A stretch of DNA of 43,571 bases from an uncultured Muribaculaceae bacterium (GTDB lineage Bacteria; Bacteroidota; Bacteroidia; Bacteroidales; Muribaculaceae): the NCBI GenBank assembly GCA_944321725.1, contig CALUMI010000020.1, forward strand, positions 1 through 43,571, written 5' to 3'. Both the position numbers and the translations under genes were made by a program. Numbering within the stretch: the stretch's first letter is position 1; each line of letters starts with the position of its first letter. The notes under the pieces were generated by a model, which saw only the letters and a list, made by a program, of their open reading frames with translations, ran no database searches and was not told where the DNA came from. This document shows positions 1-8,746 of the stretch, piece by piece.

Positions 1-815
1 GTTTGTACGATTGAGAAACCGATTTCGTCGATTGCGTAAGTAAGGTTATCAATCTTGTTAGTGAAGAAGTTGTAAGAGATTACAGCGAATGCACCTGTAC
101 AGATACCGAATGCTGTGTTGACAAGTGCCTCAGAAATACCGGCAGAAAGTTCTGTCGAGTCAGGAGCACCTGATGCGGACAATGCCTGGAATGAACGAAT
201 CATACCAATCACAGTACCGAGAAGTCCGACAAGTGTACCGAGAGTTGTCATTGTTGCCACGATAGGCAAGTTCTGTTGCAATGAAGGCATTTCCAATGCT
301 GTAGCCTCTTCGATTGACTGTTGCAAAGAAGTGAGTTTCTGCTCTTTTGTGAGAACAGTGTTCTGGTCCATTTCTTTGTATTTAACCAATGCTGCTGAAA
401 CAACGGCTGCAACGCTGCCTTTTTGTTTTGCGCAAAGTTTCTGTGCGCCTTCGATGTCGTTCTTTTGGAGAGCGGCTTTTACGTTGGCAACGAATTTGCT
501 GATGCTGCCCGTACCTTTTGCGCTGTGCATTGCGATGCTGCGCTCAACAGAAAGTACGATAACAGTCAAAAGCAATGTTTGGATGATAGGCACGATTACA
601 CCGCCTTTGTAGATTGTACCAACGAGGTCAATCGGGTGTCCGTTTTCAAAGTGTGACGCGTCACCGAACCAGAAAATGAACAGCAATACTGCAATGACAA
701 AACAGCATAAGATAACCAAAAAGGCATTCTTAATACCGCGCACTTTGTGCGTAGCTTCAGTTTTTGACTTTGCTGCCACAGGTTTTTGTGGAGTGTTAGG
801 CTTTTGAGCTTCCAT
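1..815 (-). CDS. exbB: MotA/TolQ/ExbB proton-channel family protein (partial, 3' end outside window)
   Basis: The reverse strand stays open from an ATG at 813-815 to the left window edge, giving 271 codons with no stop. The protein has a polar N-terminus of about 25 residues, a membrane segment at about 28-50 (ILCCFVIAVLLFIFWF), and a second hydrophobic segment at about 70-90 followed by VERS. The C-terminal part contains LPIVATMTTLGTLVGLLGTV and then ALVNTAFGICTGAFAVISYNF, the two helices that line the channel in ExbB/TolQ proteins. In this family the protein couples the proton gradient to TonB-dependent outer-membrane transport or envelope stability together with ExbD and TonB/TolA partners, which would lie to the left of this window. 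ExbB rather than TolQ is chosen by family resemblance only. A good promoter lies at 957-989. Confidence 0.9.
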   Translation of the reverse strand, partial: MEAQKPNTPQKPVAAKSKTEATHKVRGIKNAFLVILCCFVIAVLLFIFWFGDASHFENGHPIDLVGTIYKGGVIVPIIQTLLLTVIVLSVERSIAMHSAKGTGSISKFVANVKAALQKNDIEGAQKLCAKQKGSVAAVVSAALVKYKEMDQNTVLTKEQKLTSLQQSIEEATALEMPSLQQNLPIVATMTTLGTLVGLLGTVIGMIRSFQALSASGAPDSTELSAGISEALVNTAFGICTGAFAVISYNFFTNKIDNLTYAIDEIGFSIVQ

Positions 816-1146
816 AATTAAATTTTGAAAATTTGTTATTAAAAAATTAGTTAGTTATTAGTTAATAATTCATGTTTGTCTTATAACGTAAGGACCTCTT
901 TTTTCTTGTGCAGACTCTGTAATGGTATTTGCACAAATGGTACTGTAAAAGTATGGCAAAAATATCATATTAATTTTATATATCCAAAATGCGTTATATC
1001 TTTTTTACTGTTTTATCACCTTTTTTAGGGCTTCGTGGATAAATTTTAACCTATTGCGGAAACTTTGTTCTGAAAAGCTGCCGTATAACATAAATTTATA
1101 GTAATTTTGAGGCATTAAAACAGCAATTATAATTTATGTCATAATT
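816..1146. other. Divergent intergenic region exbB / nqrA
   Basis: This 331-bp AT-rich gap between divergent genes holds the exbB promoter and, on the plus strand, a -7-like TAATTTTG at 1102-1109 about 37 bp before the nqrA ATG. No clear -33 box lies 19-21 bp upstream of it. No ORF or strong hairpin was seen. Confidence 0.5.
957..989 (-). promoter_or_regulatory. Bacteroidota-type promoter of exbB
   Basis: Read on the minus strand, a TTTTG box (985-989) is followed after 20 bp by TATTTTTG (957-964), which fits TTTG-N19-21-TAnnTTTG. Transcription would begin near 950, leaving a leader of about 135 nt before the exbB ATG. Confidence 0.55.
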
Positions 1147-2493
1147 ATGTCAAATATAGTCAGAATAAGGAAAGGACTTGATTTGTGTCTTGTCGGCGGA
1201 GCCTCCGGTGAAGCTGTTGACTGTGTGTCTGTTCCGACGCGTTTTGCTGTCTTTCCTGACGATTACTGCGGCATTATGCCGAAACTTGCCAAGAAGGAGG
1301 GCGACGTGGTGAACGCCGGTGAGAGGGTGCTATTTGACAAACGCAATGAGGATGTGTCCATCGTTTCTCCGGTTGCCGGCGTGGTGAAAAAAGTGGTGAG
1401 AGGAGAGCGGAGGAAGATTGTCCGTGTGGAAATCGAGGCCGACGGCTCAGACAGGCATGAAATGTTTGATGTCGCGAGTGACGACGCGGATGCGGTGGTG
1501 AGTGTGTTGCGGCGTTCAGGGCTGTGGGCATACATGCGGCAGCGTCCTTACGACATTGTCCCTGATGCCGGCTATGACAAGTTGCCCCGCGATATTTTTA
1601 TAACCGCGTTCGACAGTGCTCCGCTTGCCAATCCGTATACCTTATTAAATAAAGATACCGCTTTGTTTGAGAAAGGTGTCGGCATCCTTGTCAAATTGAC
1701 GCGCGGCAAGGTGTATGTGTGTTGCCGTCAAGAGGAGGTTGTGGAAACGCCTTATTCGGAAACTTACATTGTGGAAGGTCCGCATCCGGCCGGTAATGCC
1801 GGTATTCAGATTGCCAATATCAAGCCTGTGAATAAAGGCGAAACAGTCTGGACATTGGATGCCGACACGGTGGTCAGAATAGGCGGGCTGTTTGCGAATG
1901 GATATGTGGATTTTTCGTGTGTCACGGCTGTTGTCGGGGAGTGTGTGAAGAAGCCTTTCCTGATGAAGACAACGGCAGGTATGCCGATTGCGGATTTGCT
2001 GAAGGACAATCTGACAGAGCCGGCTGAAAAGTGCCGGATTATTTCAGGAAATGTGCTTACAGGCGTGAAAGAGAATTGCGATGGATATTTGCATTTTCCG
2101 TTCCGGCAGATAACGGTCATCCCTGAAAATTCCCATGAGTCGGAGTTCATGGGCTGGGCGTCGCTCAGCGCGAAAAAATACAGTTTCAGCAGATGTTTTT
2201 TCTCTTGGCTCGGGCGTAAAGACAAAAAATATCATTTCGACGCCAAAATCAACGGCTCGGAGAGAGCCATAATAATGGCCGGCGAATATGATAAAGTGTT
2301 GCCGATGGACATATATTCTGAATATTTGATAAAAGCAATTATTGCGAAAGACATTGACAAAATGGAGCAGTTGGGCATTTATGAGGTAGCTCCGGAGGAT
2401 TTTGCGCTCTGCGAGTTTATTGATACCTCGAAGCTCGAGCTGCAAAAGATAGTGCGTGAGGGATTGGATTATTTAAGAAAAGAAATGAATTAA
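1147..2493 (+). CDS. nqrA: Na+-translocating NADH:quinone oxidoreductase subunit A
   Basis: A 448-residue protein of normal NqrA length and first gene of the nqrABCDEF operon. NqrA is the peripheral subunit linked to quinone binding at the membrane face of Na+-NQR. The N-terminal region (about 30-90) resembles a lipoyl/biotinyl-like fold (KLAKKEGDVVNAGERVLF, VSPVAGVVKKVV), as known for NqrA. The middle holds conserved stretches such as VEGPHPAGNAG (about 209-219). There are no membrane segments. The stop is 14 bp before nqrB. Start ATG 1147 is preferred because the conserved N-terminus begins immediately. Assignment rests on sequence resemblance and the intact operon. Confidence 0.95.
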   Translation: MSNIVRIRKGLDLCLVGGASGEAVDCVSVPTRFAVFPDDYCGIMPKLAKKEGDVVNAGERVLFDKRNEDVSIVSPVAGVVKKVVRGERRKIVRVEIEADGSDRHEMFDVASDDADAVVSVLRRSGLWAYMRQRPYDIVPDAGYDKLPRDIFITAFDSAPLANPYTLLNKDTALFEKGVGILVKLTRGKVYVCCRQEEVVETPYSETYIVEGPHPAGNAGIQIANIKPVNKGETVWTLDADTVVRIGGLFANGYVDFSCVTAVVGECVKKPFLMKTTAGMPIADLLKDNLTEPAEKCRIISGNVLTGVKENCDGYLHFPFRQITVIPENSHESEFMGWASLSAKKYSFSRCFFSWLGRKDKKYHFDAKINGSERAIIMAGEYDKVLPMDIYSEYLIKAIIAKDIDKMEQLGIYEVAPEDFALCEFIDTSKLELQKIVREGLDYLRKEMN

Positions 2494-2507
2494 AAATACG
2501 GCGAAAG

Positions 2508-3728
2508 GTGAAACAGTTGATAAAGAAATATTTGGAAAAGATAAAGCCGGATTTCATGCCTGATGGAAGATTACATTCTTTCAAATCGGTGTATGACGGA
2601 TTCGAGTCGTTTCTGTTTACGCCGGATACAACTTCCCGGTCAGGTGTACATATTCACGACAGCAACGACTCAAAACGCACGATGATTATCGTTGTGATTG
2701 CGCTTATTCCGGCGTTATTGTTCGGTATGTATAATGTCGGTTATCAGCGATATTTGTCGATTGGGGTTGAGAACCCTTTGTTTTGGAACTCTTTCTTTTA
2801 TGGTTTCTTGGCGGTATTGCCGAAGATTGTCACTTCTTATGTGGTTGGGTTGGGCATAGAATTTGCGTCGGCCCAAATCCGCAAACATGAAATTCAGGAG
2901 GGATTTCTTGTGTCGGGAATACTCATACCGATGATTTGTCCGGTGGAAACACCTGTATGGATGATTGCTGTGGCCACTGCTTTCTCTGTGATATTTGTCA
3001 AGGAAGTGTTCGGCGGTACAGGCATGAATATCTTTAATGTGGCGTTGATGACGAGGGCATTCCTGTTTTTTGCCTATCCGTCAAAAATGTCGGGCGACAA
3101 TGTGTTTGTAGCGTCAGATTCCATTTTAGGGATTGGAGCGGGCAATGTGGTCAACGCTTATTCCGGTGCCACTCCGCTCGGGCAAATTGCCACACATGCC
3201 GGTGGGGATTTGCATCTTACGGGCATAACAGGCGAGCCTTTAACCCTGTGGCAGGAATTTTTAGGATTGATACCGGGATCGATAGGCGAAACCTCCACAC
3301 TCTTCATATTGGTGGGGGCCGCGATATTGCTGTTTACGGGAGTGGCCAACTGGCGCATAATATTGTCGGTGTTTGTGGGCGGTTTTGTGATGTGCTGGAT
3401 TGCGAATATGTTTCCGAGCGAGGCTTATCCGGGCTCGTTGATAAGTCCTGTTGAGCATCTTTGTCTTGGCGGTTTTGCGTTTGCCGCCGTGTTTATGGCG
3501 ACGGATCCCGTGACAGCCGCACATACTGATACGGGACGATATATCTACGGATTCCTTGTCGGTGTGATGGCCATGCTGATAAGAATTTATAATACCGGCT
3601 ATCCGGAGGGCGCAATGCTTGCTGTGCTGTTGATGAACGCATTTGCTCCGTTGATAGATTATTGTGTTGTTGAATCTAACGTGCGCCGTAGAATGCGCCG
3701 TGCCAAACGTGCATTGAAAAATGAATAA
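2508..3728 (+). CDS. nqrB: Na+-translocating NADH:quinone oxidoreductase subunit B
   Basis: A 406-residue polytopic membrane protein with several hydrophobic segments between about 58 and 380. It contains SGAT at residues 219-222; the threonine of this motif carries a phosphoester-linked FMN in characterised NqrB proteins. GTG at 2508 serves as start and gives the expected N-terminus (KQLIKKYLEKIKP). NqrB, with NqrD and NqrE, forms the membrane core that couples electron flow to sodium export. It overlaps nqrC by 8 bp, which suggests translational coupling. All key features are present and nothing looks truncated. Confidence 0.95.
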   Translation: MKQLIKKYLEKIKPDFMPDGRLHSFKSVYDGFESFLFTPDTTSRSGVHIHDSNDSKRTMIIVVIALIPALLFGMYNVGYQRYLSIGVENPLFWNSFFYGFLAVLPKIVTSYVVGLGIEFASAQIRKHEIQEGFLVSGILIPMICPVETPVWMIAVATAFSVIFVKEVFGGTGMNIFNVALMTRAFLFFAYPSKMSGDNVFVASDSILGIGAGNVVNAYSGATPLGQIATHAGGDLHLTGITGEPLTLWQEFLGLIPGSIGETSTLFILVGAAILLFTGVANWRIILSVFVGGFVMCWIANMFPSEAYPGSLISPVEHLCLGGFAFAAVFMATDPVTAAHTDTGRYIYGFLVGVMAMLIRIYNTGYPEGAMLAVLLMNAFAPLIDYCVVESNVRRRMRRAKRALKNE

Positions 3729-4428
3729 GCAAGGTAATTTATATACGATTATATATACGGCGGTTATCGTGTGTGTGGTAGGTGCCGCTCTTGCATGGGT
3801 TTCTTTGACATTGAAGCCTAAGCAGAACGATAATATACGCATTGACAAGATGCAGCAGATGCTCAGCTCGTTGCATGTAGTTTCCGACAAGACCAATGCT
3901 ATTGAGCTGTATGATAAATATATTGTGGATGAGTATATCATAGACAGCTCTGCAAAAAAAGTTGACGGCAACGCATTTGATGTAAATGTAGCCAATGAGG
4001 TCAAGAAAGATGCCTCCGAGCGTCTGTTGCCGGTGTTTGTCTGCAATATCGACAATTCCACAAAATATATTCTTCCGGTATATGGCACCGGCTTGTGGGG
4101 GCCTATATGGGGATATGTTTCGGTGAATGACGACGGATGTACGGTCTACGGCGCATATTTTTCACATCAGGGAGAAACGCCGGGACTTGGAGCGGAAATC
4201 GCTACCGAGAATTTCGCGCGGCAGTTTGACGGCAAGCAACTTTTTAAAGACGGCAGCTTCAAATCGGTCGCTGTGTTGAAGAAAGGTCAGAAACCTGTTG
4301 GCGGTGAAGACTATGTGGATGCGATTTCAGGCGGCACGATTACAAGTAAGGGTGTGCAGTCGATGCTTTTTTCATGTTTGTCGTGCTATTCGGCTTTTTT
4401 AAGTGATTTGCAGAATAATAAAAAATAG
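3721..4428 (+). CDS. nqrC: Na+-translocating NADH:quinone oxidoreductase subunit C
   Basis: A 235-residue protein with one N-terminal membrane anchor (about 8-30) and an FMN-binding domain. The usual SGAT FMN-attachment motif appears here as SGGTIT (residues 203-208), so threonine 206 is the expected attachment residue with glycine in place of the preceding alanine. The flavin-domain landmark GETPGLGAEI lies at 151-160. NqrC passes electrons between the NqrF/NqrD-E iron centres and NqrB. FMN attachment would also need an ApbE-type flavin transferase, which is not in this window. The start overlaps the nqrB end. Confidence 0.95.
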   Translation: MNKQGNLYTIIYTAVIVCVVGAALAWVSLTLKPKQNDNIRIDKMQQMLSSLHVVSDKTNAIELYDKYIVDEYIIDSSAKKVDGNAFDVNVANEVKKDASERLLPVFVCNIDNSTKYILPVYGTGLWGPIWGYVSVNDDGCTVYGAYFSHQGETPGLGAEIATENFARQFDGKQLFKDGSFKSVAVLKKGQKPVGGEDYVDAISGGTITSKGVQSMLFSCLSCYSAFLSDLQNNKK

Positions 4429-4440
4429 GAGTAGATAGAT

Positions 4441-5067
4441 ATGCTTAATAAGAAAAATAGGGCTGTATTATTCAATCCGCTGTCGAAAGACAATCCTGTG
4501 CTTGTCCAGATTTTGGGTATATGCTCTTCATTGGCGGTGACTGCCAAACTTGAGCCGGCAATAGTGATGGGCATTTCGGTTACGGCGGTCACGGCATTCT
4601 CGAATGTGATTATATCGTTTATGCGCAATACTATCCCCAACAGCATCCGCATTATTGTACAGCTTGTTGTGGTGGCGGCTTTGGTTATCATTGTCGATCA
4701 GGTGCTGAAAGCGTATAACTATGAGGTGAGCAAGCAGCTTTCCGTGTTTGTCGGGCTGATAATAACCAACTGTATTCTTATGGGGCGTCTGGAGGCTTTT
4801 GCTTTGGCCAATAAGCCGTGGCCCTCGTTCCTTGACGGGATAGGCAACGGCTTGGGCTACGGAATAATTCTTGTGATAGTGGCTACCATAAGGGAATTGT
4901 TGGGTTCAGGCACACTGTTGGGATATCATGTCGTCCCGCAATGGCTGTATGAATTGGGGTATGAGAACAACGGCCTGATGATTTTGCCGCCTATGGCGTT
5001 GATTACGGTGGCCTGCATTATTTGGGCGCACCGCTCTAAAAATAAAGACTTGCAAGAAACGAACTGA
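4441..5067 (+). CDS. nqrD: Na+-translocating NADH:quinone oxidoreductase subunit D
   Basis: A 208-residue integral membrane protein with about six hydrophobic segments. It contains the family-typical PLSKDNPVLVQILGICSSLAVT near the N-terminus and GSGTLLG at about 155-161. NqrD and NqrE are homologous inverted-topology partners that hold an iron centre between them. A conserved cysteine lies in segment 1 (GICSSLAV) and another in NCILMGR. The gene lies 12 bp after nqrC and 15 bp before nqrE, inside the operon. Confidence 0.95.
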   Translation: MLNKKNRAVLFNPLSKDNPVLVQILGICSSLAVTAKLEPAIVMGISVTAVTAFSNVIISFMRNTIPNSIRIIVQLVVVAALVIIVDQVLKAYNYEVSKQLSVFVGLIITNCILMGRLEAFALANKPWPSFLDGIGNGLGYGIILVIVATIRELLGSGTLLGYHVVPQWLYELGYENNGLMILPPMALITVACIIWAHRSKNKDLQETN

Positions 5068-5082
5068 TAGCGTGGAACAATT

Positions 5083-5697
5083 ATGGAAAATTTGAATTTA
5101 TTTATCCGTTCGATATTTATCGACAACATGATATTTGCATATTTTCTTGGAATGTGCTCTTATCTTGCCGTGTCGAAAAATGTGAAAACTGCGTTTGGCT
5201 TGGGTATTGCCGTTACTTTTATGTTGGTCATTACTTTGCCTATCGATTATGTTCTCGAAATGTATTTTCTGCGTCCGGGCGCGTTGGCATGGATTAGTCC
5301 GGAGCTTGCGTCTGTCGATTTAAGTTTCTTGAGCTTGATTTTGTTTATAGCCGTAATCGCTTCTGCCACACAGTTGGTTGAAATGGCTGTCGAGAAATTT
5401 TCGCCGAGTCTTTATGCCTCGTTGGGTATTTTCCTGCCGTTGATTGCTGTCAACTGCGCTATACTTGGCTGCTCGCTGTTTATGCAGCAGCGCGATTTCG
5501 GTTCGGTGCTTACCGCGACAGTCTATGGCGCCGGCTCGGGACTCGGTTGGCTGCTTGCCATTGTTTGCCTTGCGGCAATAAGGGAGCGCCTGTCGTATTC
5601 CAATGTGCCTAAGCCTTTGCGTGGCATTGGTATAACATTTATTATAACCGGACTTATGGGGATAGCGTTTATGAGTTTTCTCGGAATTAAAATTTAA
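5083..5697 (+). CDS. nqrE: Na+-translocating NADH:quinone oxidoreductase subunit E
   Basis: A 204-residue integral membrane protein and partner of NqrD. It contains FLGMCSYLAVSKNVKTAFGLG near residue 21 and VNCAILG around 126, which carry the paired cysteines expected at the NqrD/NqrE iron site. GAGSGLGWLLAI and AIRERL follow. The length matches the family (about 200). It sits 15 bp after nqrD and 11 bp before nqrF. Confidence 0.95.
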   Translation: MENLNLFIRSIFIDNMIFAYFLGMCSYLAVSKNVKTAFGLGIAVTFMLVITLPIDYVLEMYFLRPGALAWISPELASVDLSFLSLILFIAVIASATQLVEMAVEKFSPSLYASLGIFLPLIAVNCAILGCSLFMQQRDFGSVLTATVYGAGSGLGWLLAIVCLAAIRERLSYSNVPKPLRGIGITFIITGLMGIAFMSFLGIKI

Positions 5698-5708
5698 GGA
5701 GCGGAAAT

Positions 5709-6998
5709 ATGGAAATATTGATGACGGCCAATAATCTTACGATAGCGGCGGGCACGTTGCTTTTCTTTGTGCTCGCATTGTTGTTGGTGGTGATATTGCT
5801 TGTTGCGAAGAAATATTTGGTGCCTTCGGGCAGTGTGAAAATCACAATCAATGACAAGGAAACCGTAGAGGTGCCTACAGGCGGCTCCTTGCTCTCTACT
5901 CTTGCCAATGACAAAATTTTTCTTCCGTCGGCCTGCGGTGGCGGCGGCAGTTGCGGACAATGCCGCTTGCGCATAGTGGAGGGCGGGGCGGAGGCTTTGC
6001 CTACTGAAAAAGTTCATTTCTCGCGCAAAGAGCTCAACAATAATTGGCATCTCGGGTGTCAGGTGAAAGTGAAAAACGACATGAAAATCCTTGTGCCTGA
6101 ATCTGTGTTGGGTGTGAAAGAGTGGGAGTGTGAGGTGATATCCAATAAGAATGTAGCCACATTTATCAAGGAGTTTATTGTGGCATTGCCGCCGGGCGAG
6201 CACATGGACTTCATACCGGGATCTTACGCCCAAATAAAGATTCCGAAATATTCGATGGACTATGACAAGGATATCGATAAAGATTTGATAGGTAAAGAGT
6301 ACCTTCCCGCATGGGAGAAATTCGGTTTGTTCGGGTTGAAATGCAAAAATGACGAAGAAACCATTCGTGCGTATTCCATGGCAAATTATCCGGCGGAGGG
6401 CGACAGGATAATGCTTACTGTGCGTATTGCAACTCCTCCGTTCAAGCCTAAACCGCAAGTCGGATTTCAGGATGTGATGCCGGGCATTGCCTCGTCATAT
6501 ATTTTCACGTTGAAACCGGGCGACAAAGTGCTGATGAGCGGGCCTTACGGTGACTTCCATCCGAATTTCGACTCTAAGAAAGAAATGATTTGGGTTGGTG
6601 GCGGCGCCGGTATGGCTCCGTTGCGCTCGCAGATAATGCACATGACCAAATCGTTGCATACAACAGACAGGAAAATGTCGTATTTCTATGGGGCAAGAGC
6701 TCTTAATGAAGTGTTCTATCTCAATGACTTCCTTGAATTGGAGAAAGAATTTCCAAATTTCTCTTTCCATTTGGCGCTCGACCGTCCTGACCCCGCTGCC
6801 GATGCCGCCGGTGTGAAATACACTCCGGGATTTGTGCATCAGGTAATGTACAACACGTATTTGAAATTCCACGAAGCGCCGGAGGACATTGAGTATTATA
6901 TGTGTGGGCCCGGCCCGATGAGTAAGGCTGTTGTCGCAATGCTCGATAGTCTTGGTGTGGATGAGGAAAGCATCCGTTATGATAATTTCGGAGGATAG
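5709..6998 (+). CDS. nqrF: Na+-translocating NADH:quinone oxidoreductase subunit F (NADH dehydrogenase subunit)
   Basis: A 429-residue subunit that oxidises NADH and feeds electrons into the complex. An N-terminal membrane helix (about 11-33) is followed by a 2Fe-2S ferredoxin domain with cysteines 76, 82, 85 and 117 (CGGGGSCGQC ... GC). Next come an FAD-binding motif RAYSMA (220-225), the nucleotide motif GGGAGMAPLRS (297-307) and CGPGPM (399-404), as in ferredoxin-NADP reductase-like modules. An in-frame ATG four codons downstream (5721) is an alternative start. It is the last gene of the nqr operon and is followed by a strong hairpin at 7038-7076. Confidence 0.96.
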   Translation: MEILMTANNLTIAAGTLLFFVLALLLVVILLVAKKYLVPSGSVKITINDKETVEVPTGGSLLSTLANDKIFLPSACGGGGSCGQCRLRIVEGGAEALPTEKVHFSRKELNNNWHLGCQVKVKNDMKILVPESVLGVKEWECEVISNKNVATFIKEFIVALPPGEHMDFIPGSYAQIKIPKYSMDYDKDIDKDLIGKEYLPAWEKFGLFGLKCKNDEETIRAYSMANYPAEGDRIMLTVRIATPPFKPKPQVGFQDVMPGIASSYIFTLKPGDKVLMSGPYGDFHPNFDSKKEMIWVGGGAGMAPLRSQIMHMTKSLHTTDRKMSYFYGARALNEVFYLNDFLELEKEFPNFSFHLALDRPDPAADAAGVKYTPGFVHQVMYNTYLKFHEAPEDIEYYMCGPGPMSKAVVAMLDSLGVDEESIRYDNFGG

Positions 6999-7037
6999 CG
7001 AATAGATTGTAACTGCAAAATATCGGCCTTTTTATAC

Positions 7038-7076
7038 TTCAAGCCGCGCTCCGCCATCAGGGAAGCGCGGCTTGAA
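7038..7076. terminator. Bidirectional stem-loop between nqrF and the amylase gene
   Basis: TTCAAGCCGCGCT (7038-7050) pairs perfectly over 13 bp with 7064-7076, with a 13-nt loop. A-rich/T-rich flanks exist on both sides but there is no long uninterrupted T run. It sits between convergent genes, so it probably ends transcription from both. Confidence 0.7.
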
Positions 7077-7118
7077 ATTATAATACCGTACAGTTGGCTC
7101 TGTATTTTTAGAGGCACC

Positions 7119-8528
7119 TTAATAGACAACGTAGGATGTCTCCGGCTGAAGAGAGGCTTTCATTATGCCATTCTCAACGGTAAAGGTGTTTCCGTATACA
7201 TGGTCTTTATATGTGCCGTCGGCAAGGGTTGTGGCAATCGACAAATTGGCCGTTTCGGTGCTTAGGTTGATTATTGCCGCTCCTGCCTTTCCACGATTGA
7301 TTTCGATGACAGTGCCGTCGTCCGACACTTTGATTTTCTCTTGTTGGCCGTGCATTGCCTTGCGGAATTTGTTTACGGCGATAACTTCAGGGTGTTTGAA
7401 CTCGTCGTTGCCTTTTGCTCCTATGCGGTTGTTGCCCCAATAGTTGTCGCGTGTGCTTCCGTCGGGACGCGAGTAGAACAGTGGTGTGCCGTTTTGCCGG
7501 GCTGTTATTATTGCCCATCCCAAGCGTATTTGCGTGTCGGTCAGCGATGCCGATTCATTGGCGTTGCAGTATGTGTCGTGGGATTCCACCCATGTGGTGA
7601 GTTTCTCCGGTGTCACGCTGTGCTGATAGTTGCTTACTTCTTTTGCAGTCGTTTTGCGGTTGCTGATGATTTGCCTTATGGCGTGCCCGTAATTGCTTGC
7701 GCACATCCCGAAATATTCGGCATATTCTTTTTCTTTTACGTTTTTGTCTTGAAGAACCTCTCCGTAAATGAACAGGTTGTCTTTATTGGCAAGGGTAATC
7801 CCTTTTATGGGTTTGCGTCCCATTGCAACTTCCCAAAAGTCGTTCTGCTTCGATTTAGCGTCAAGAGGATCGGAAGGCAAGCCTATGTGTTTTGCCGTGT
7901 CGTAGCGGAATCCGCTTGCACCGCAGGCTATCAGGTCATTGATATATGTCATGAAATAATATTGGAAATCCGGATTTTCTGTGTTCACGTCCGGCAGTCC
8001 TCCCATTGCGCCTGTGGTGCATTGATAGCGGTCGTTGTAGTCTTTTATCTCGTTAAATCCGTTGGCATGGTAAAGATTGTCGCGCCCTCCTACGGCCTCG
8101 ATGAACTCGGGAAGTACGGCTGTCGTGTCGAATGCCGTGTGGTTAGGCAGCACATCGACCAATATCTTTACGCCATATTTCTTTGCCTCGTCGCACATTG
8201 CCTTGAACTCATCCCGTGTGCCGAGTTGGTAATTGCCTATCCGCCATGCAATGGGCTGATAGTGGTAGTACCATTTTCCGTCGCCGAATATTTGCATTCC
8301 GCCGTTTTCTCCCACAAAGCATGTGTTGGCGGGCGATGTCTGCACGTATGTGTATCCGGCGTCGGCTATGTCTTTCATATTGTCGCGGATAGTGTTGAAC
8401 GACCAGCACCAAGCGTGCAGGATGGTTGCGTCGTTGGTCGTCTTGATTTTGTTTTTTTGTGCCCTTACGGTAATTCCGCAAAGCAGCACAACAACAATAG
8501 TGATAAGTGAATAAAATAAGTACTTCAT
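7119..8528 (-). CDS. Secreted alpha-amylase (GH13 family)
   Basis: A 469-residue glycoside hydrolase. Residues 1-23 form a type I signal peptide (hydrophobic ITIVVVLLCGI, cleavage near VRA/Q), so the enzyme acts in the periplasm or outside. GH13 landmarks are present: DVLPNH (125-130), GFRYDTAKH (206-214, nucleophile D210), GEVL with acid/base E257, and SHD (316-318, D318). The C-terminal about 80 residues form a small beta domain. The family hydrolyses internal alpha-1,4 bonds of starch-like glucans. It stands alone, without SusC/SusD-type partners, unlike a typical polysaccharide utilisation locus. Upstream at 8620-8636 is a 7-bp GCGCCAT hairpin of unknown role. Confidence 0.92.
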   Translation of the reverse strand: MKYLFYSLITIVVVLLCGITVRAQKNKIKTTNDATILHAWCWSFNTIRDNMKDIADAGYTYVQTSPANTCFVGENGGMQIFGDGKWYYHYQPIAWRIGNYQLGTRDEFKAMCDEAKKYGVKILVDVLPNHTAFDTTAVLPEFIEAVGGRDNLYHANGFNEIKDYNDRYQCTTGAMGGLPDVNTENPDFQYYFMTYINDLIACGASGFRYDTAKHIGLPSDPLDAKSKQNDFWEVAMGRKPIKGITLANKDNLFIYGEVLQDKNVKEKEYAEYFGMCASNYGHAIRQIISNRKTTAKEVSNYQHSVTPEKLTTWVESHDTYCNANESASLTDTQIRLGWAIITARQNGTPLFYSRPDGSTRDNYWGNNRIGAKGNDEFKHPEVIAVNKFRKAMHGQQEKIKVSDDGTVIEINRGKAGAAIINLSTETANLSIATTLADGTYKDHVYGNTFTVENGIMKASLQPETSYVVY

Positions 8529-8619
8529 ACGAAATGATTTTATTGGTTTTAAGTTTTGCCGGTAAAGTTAGCACAAAATTTCCGCAAAATCTCAATTCAT
8601 CTCATAACTTGTTGAGAAT

Positions 8620-8636
8620 GCGCCATTTTATGGCGC
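8620..8636. other. Small perfect hairpin upstream of the amylase gene
   Basis: GCGCCAT, a TTT loop and ATGGCGC form a 7-bp perfect hairpin about 92 bp upstream of the amylase start. It could be an operator or part of the leader. No function can be assigned. Confidence 0.35.
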
Positions 8637-8687
8637 GAGAATGGCGTAATATGATTGGGTAGTGACGACGGGTATTGGTTTAATTAA

Positions 8688-8727
8688 AAAAACACAGAGA
8701 ATGCGGTAATGTATTCTCTGTGTTTTT
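8688..8727 (-). terminator. Terminator of gdhA
   Basis: AAAAACACAGAGAAT (8688-8702) pairs over 15 bp with 8713-8727, with a 10-nt loop. On the minus strand it is followed by a T-rich stretch. It lies 20 bp beyond the gdhA stop codon. Confidence 0.85.
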
Positions 8728-8746
8728 GTTCGGATATTCTGAAACG

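Noticed and set aside
115..612. A plus-strand frame of 165 codons at the window start
   Set aside because: It is antisense to exbB, whose channel helices are clear on the minus strand even though that gene is cut by the window edge.
7341..8510. A 389-codon open frame on the plus strand opposite the amylase gene
   Set aside because: The minus-strand frame has a signal peptide and all GH13 catalytic motifs. The plus-strand product is cysteine/valine-rich and resembles nothing, as expected for a shadow frame.
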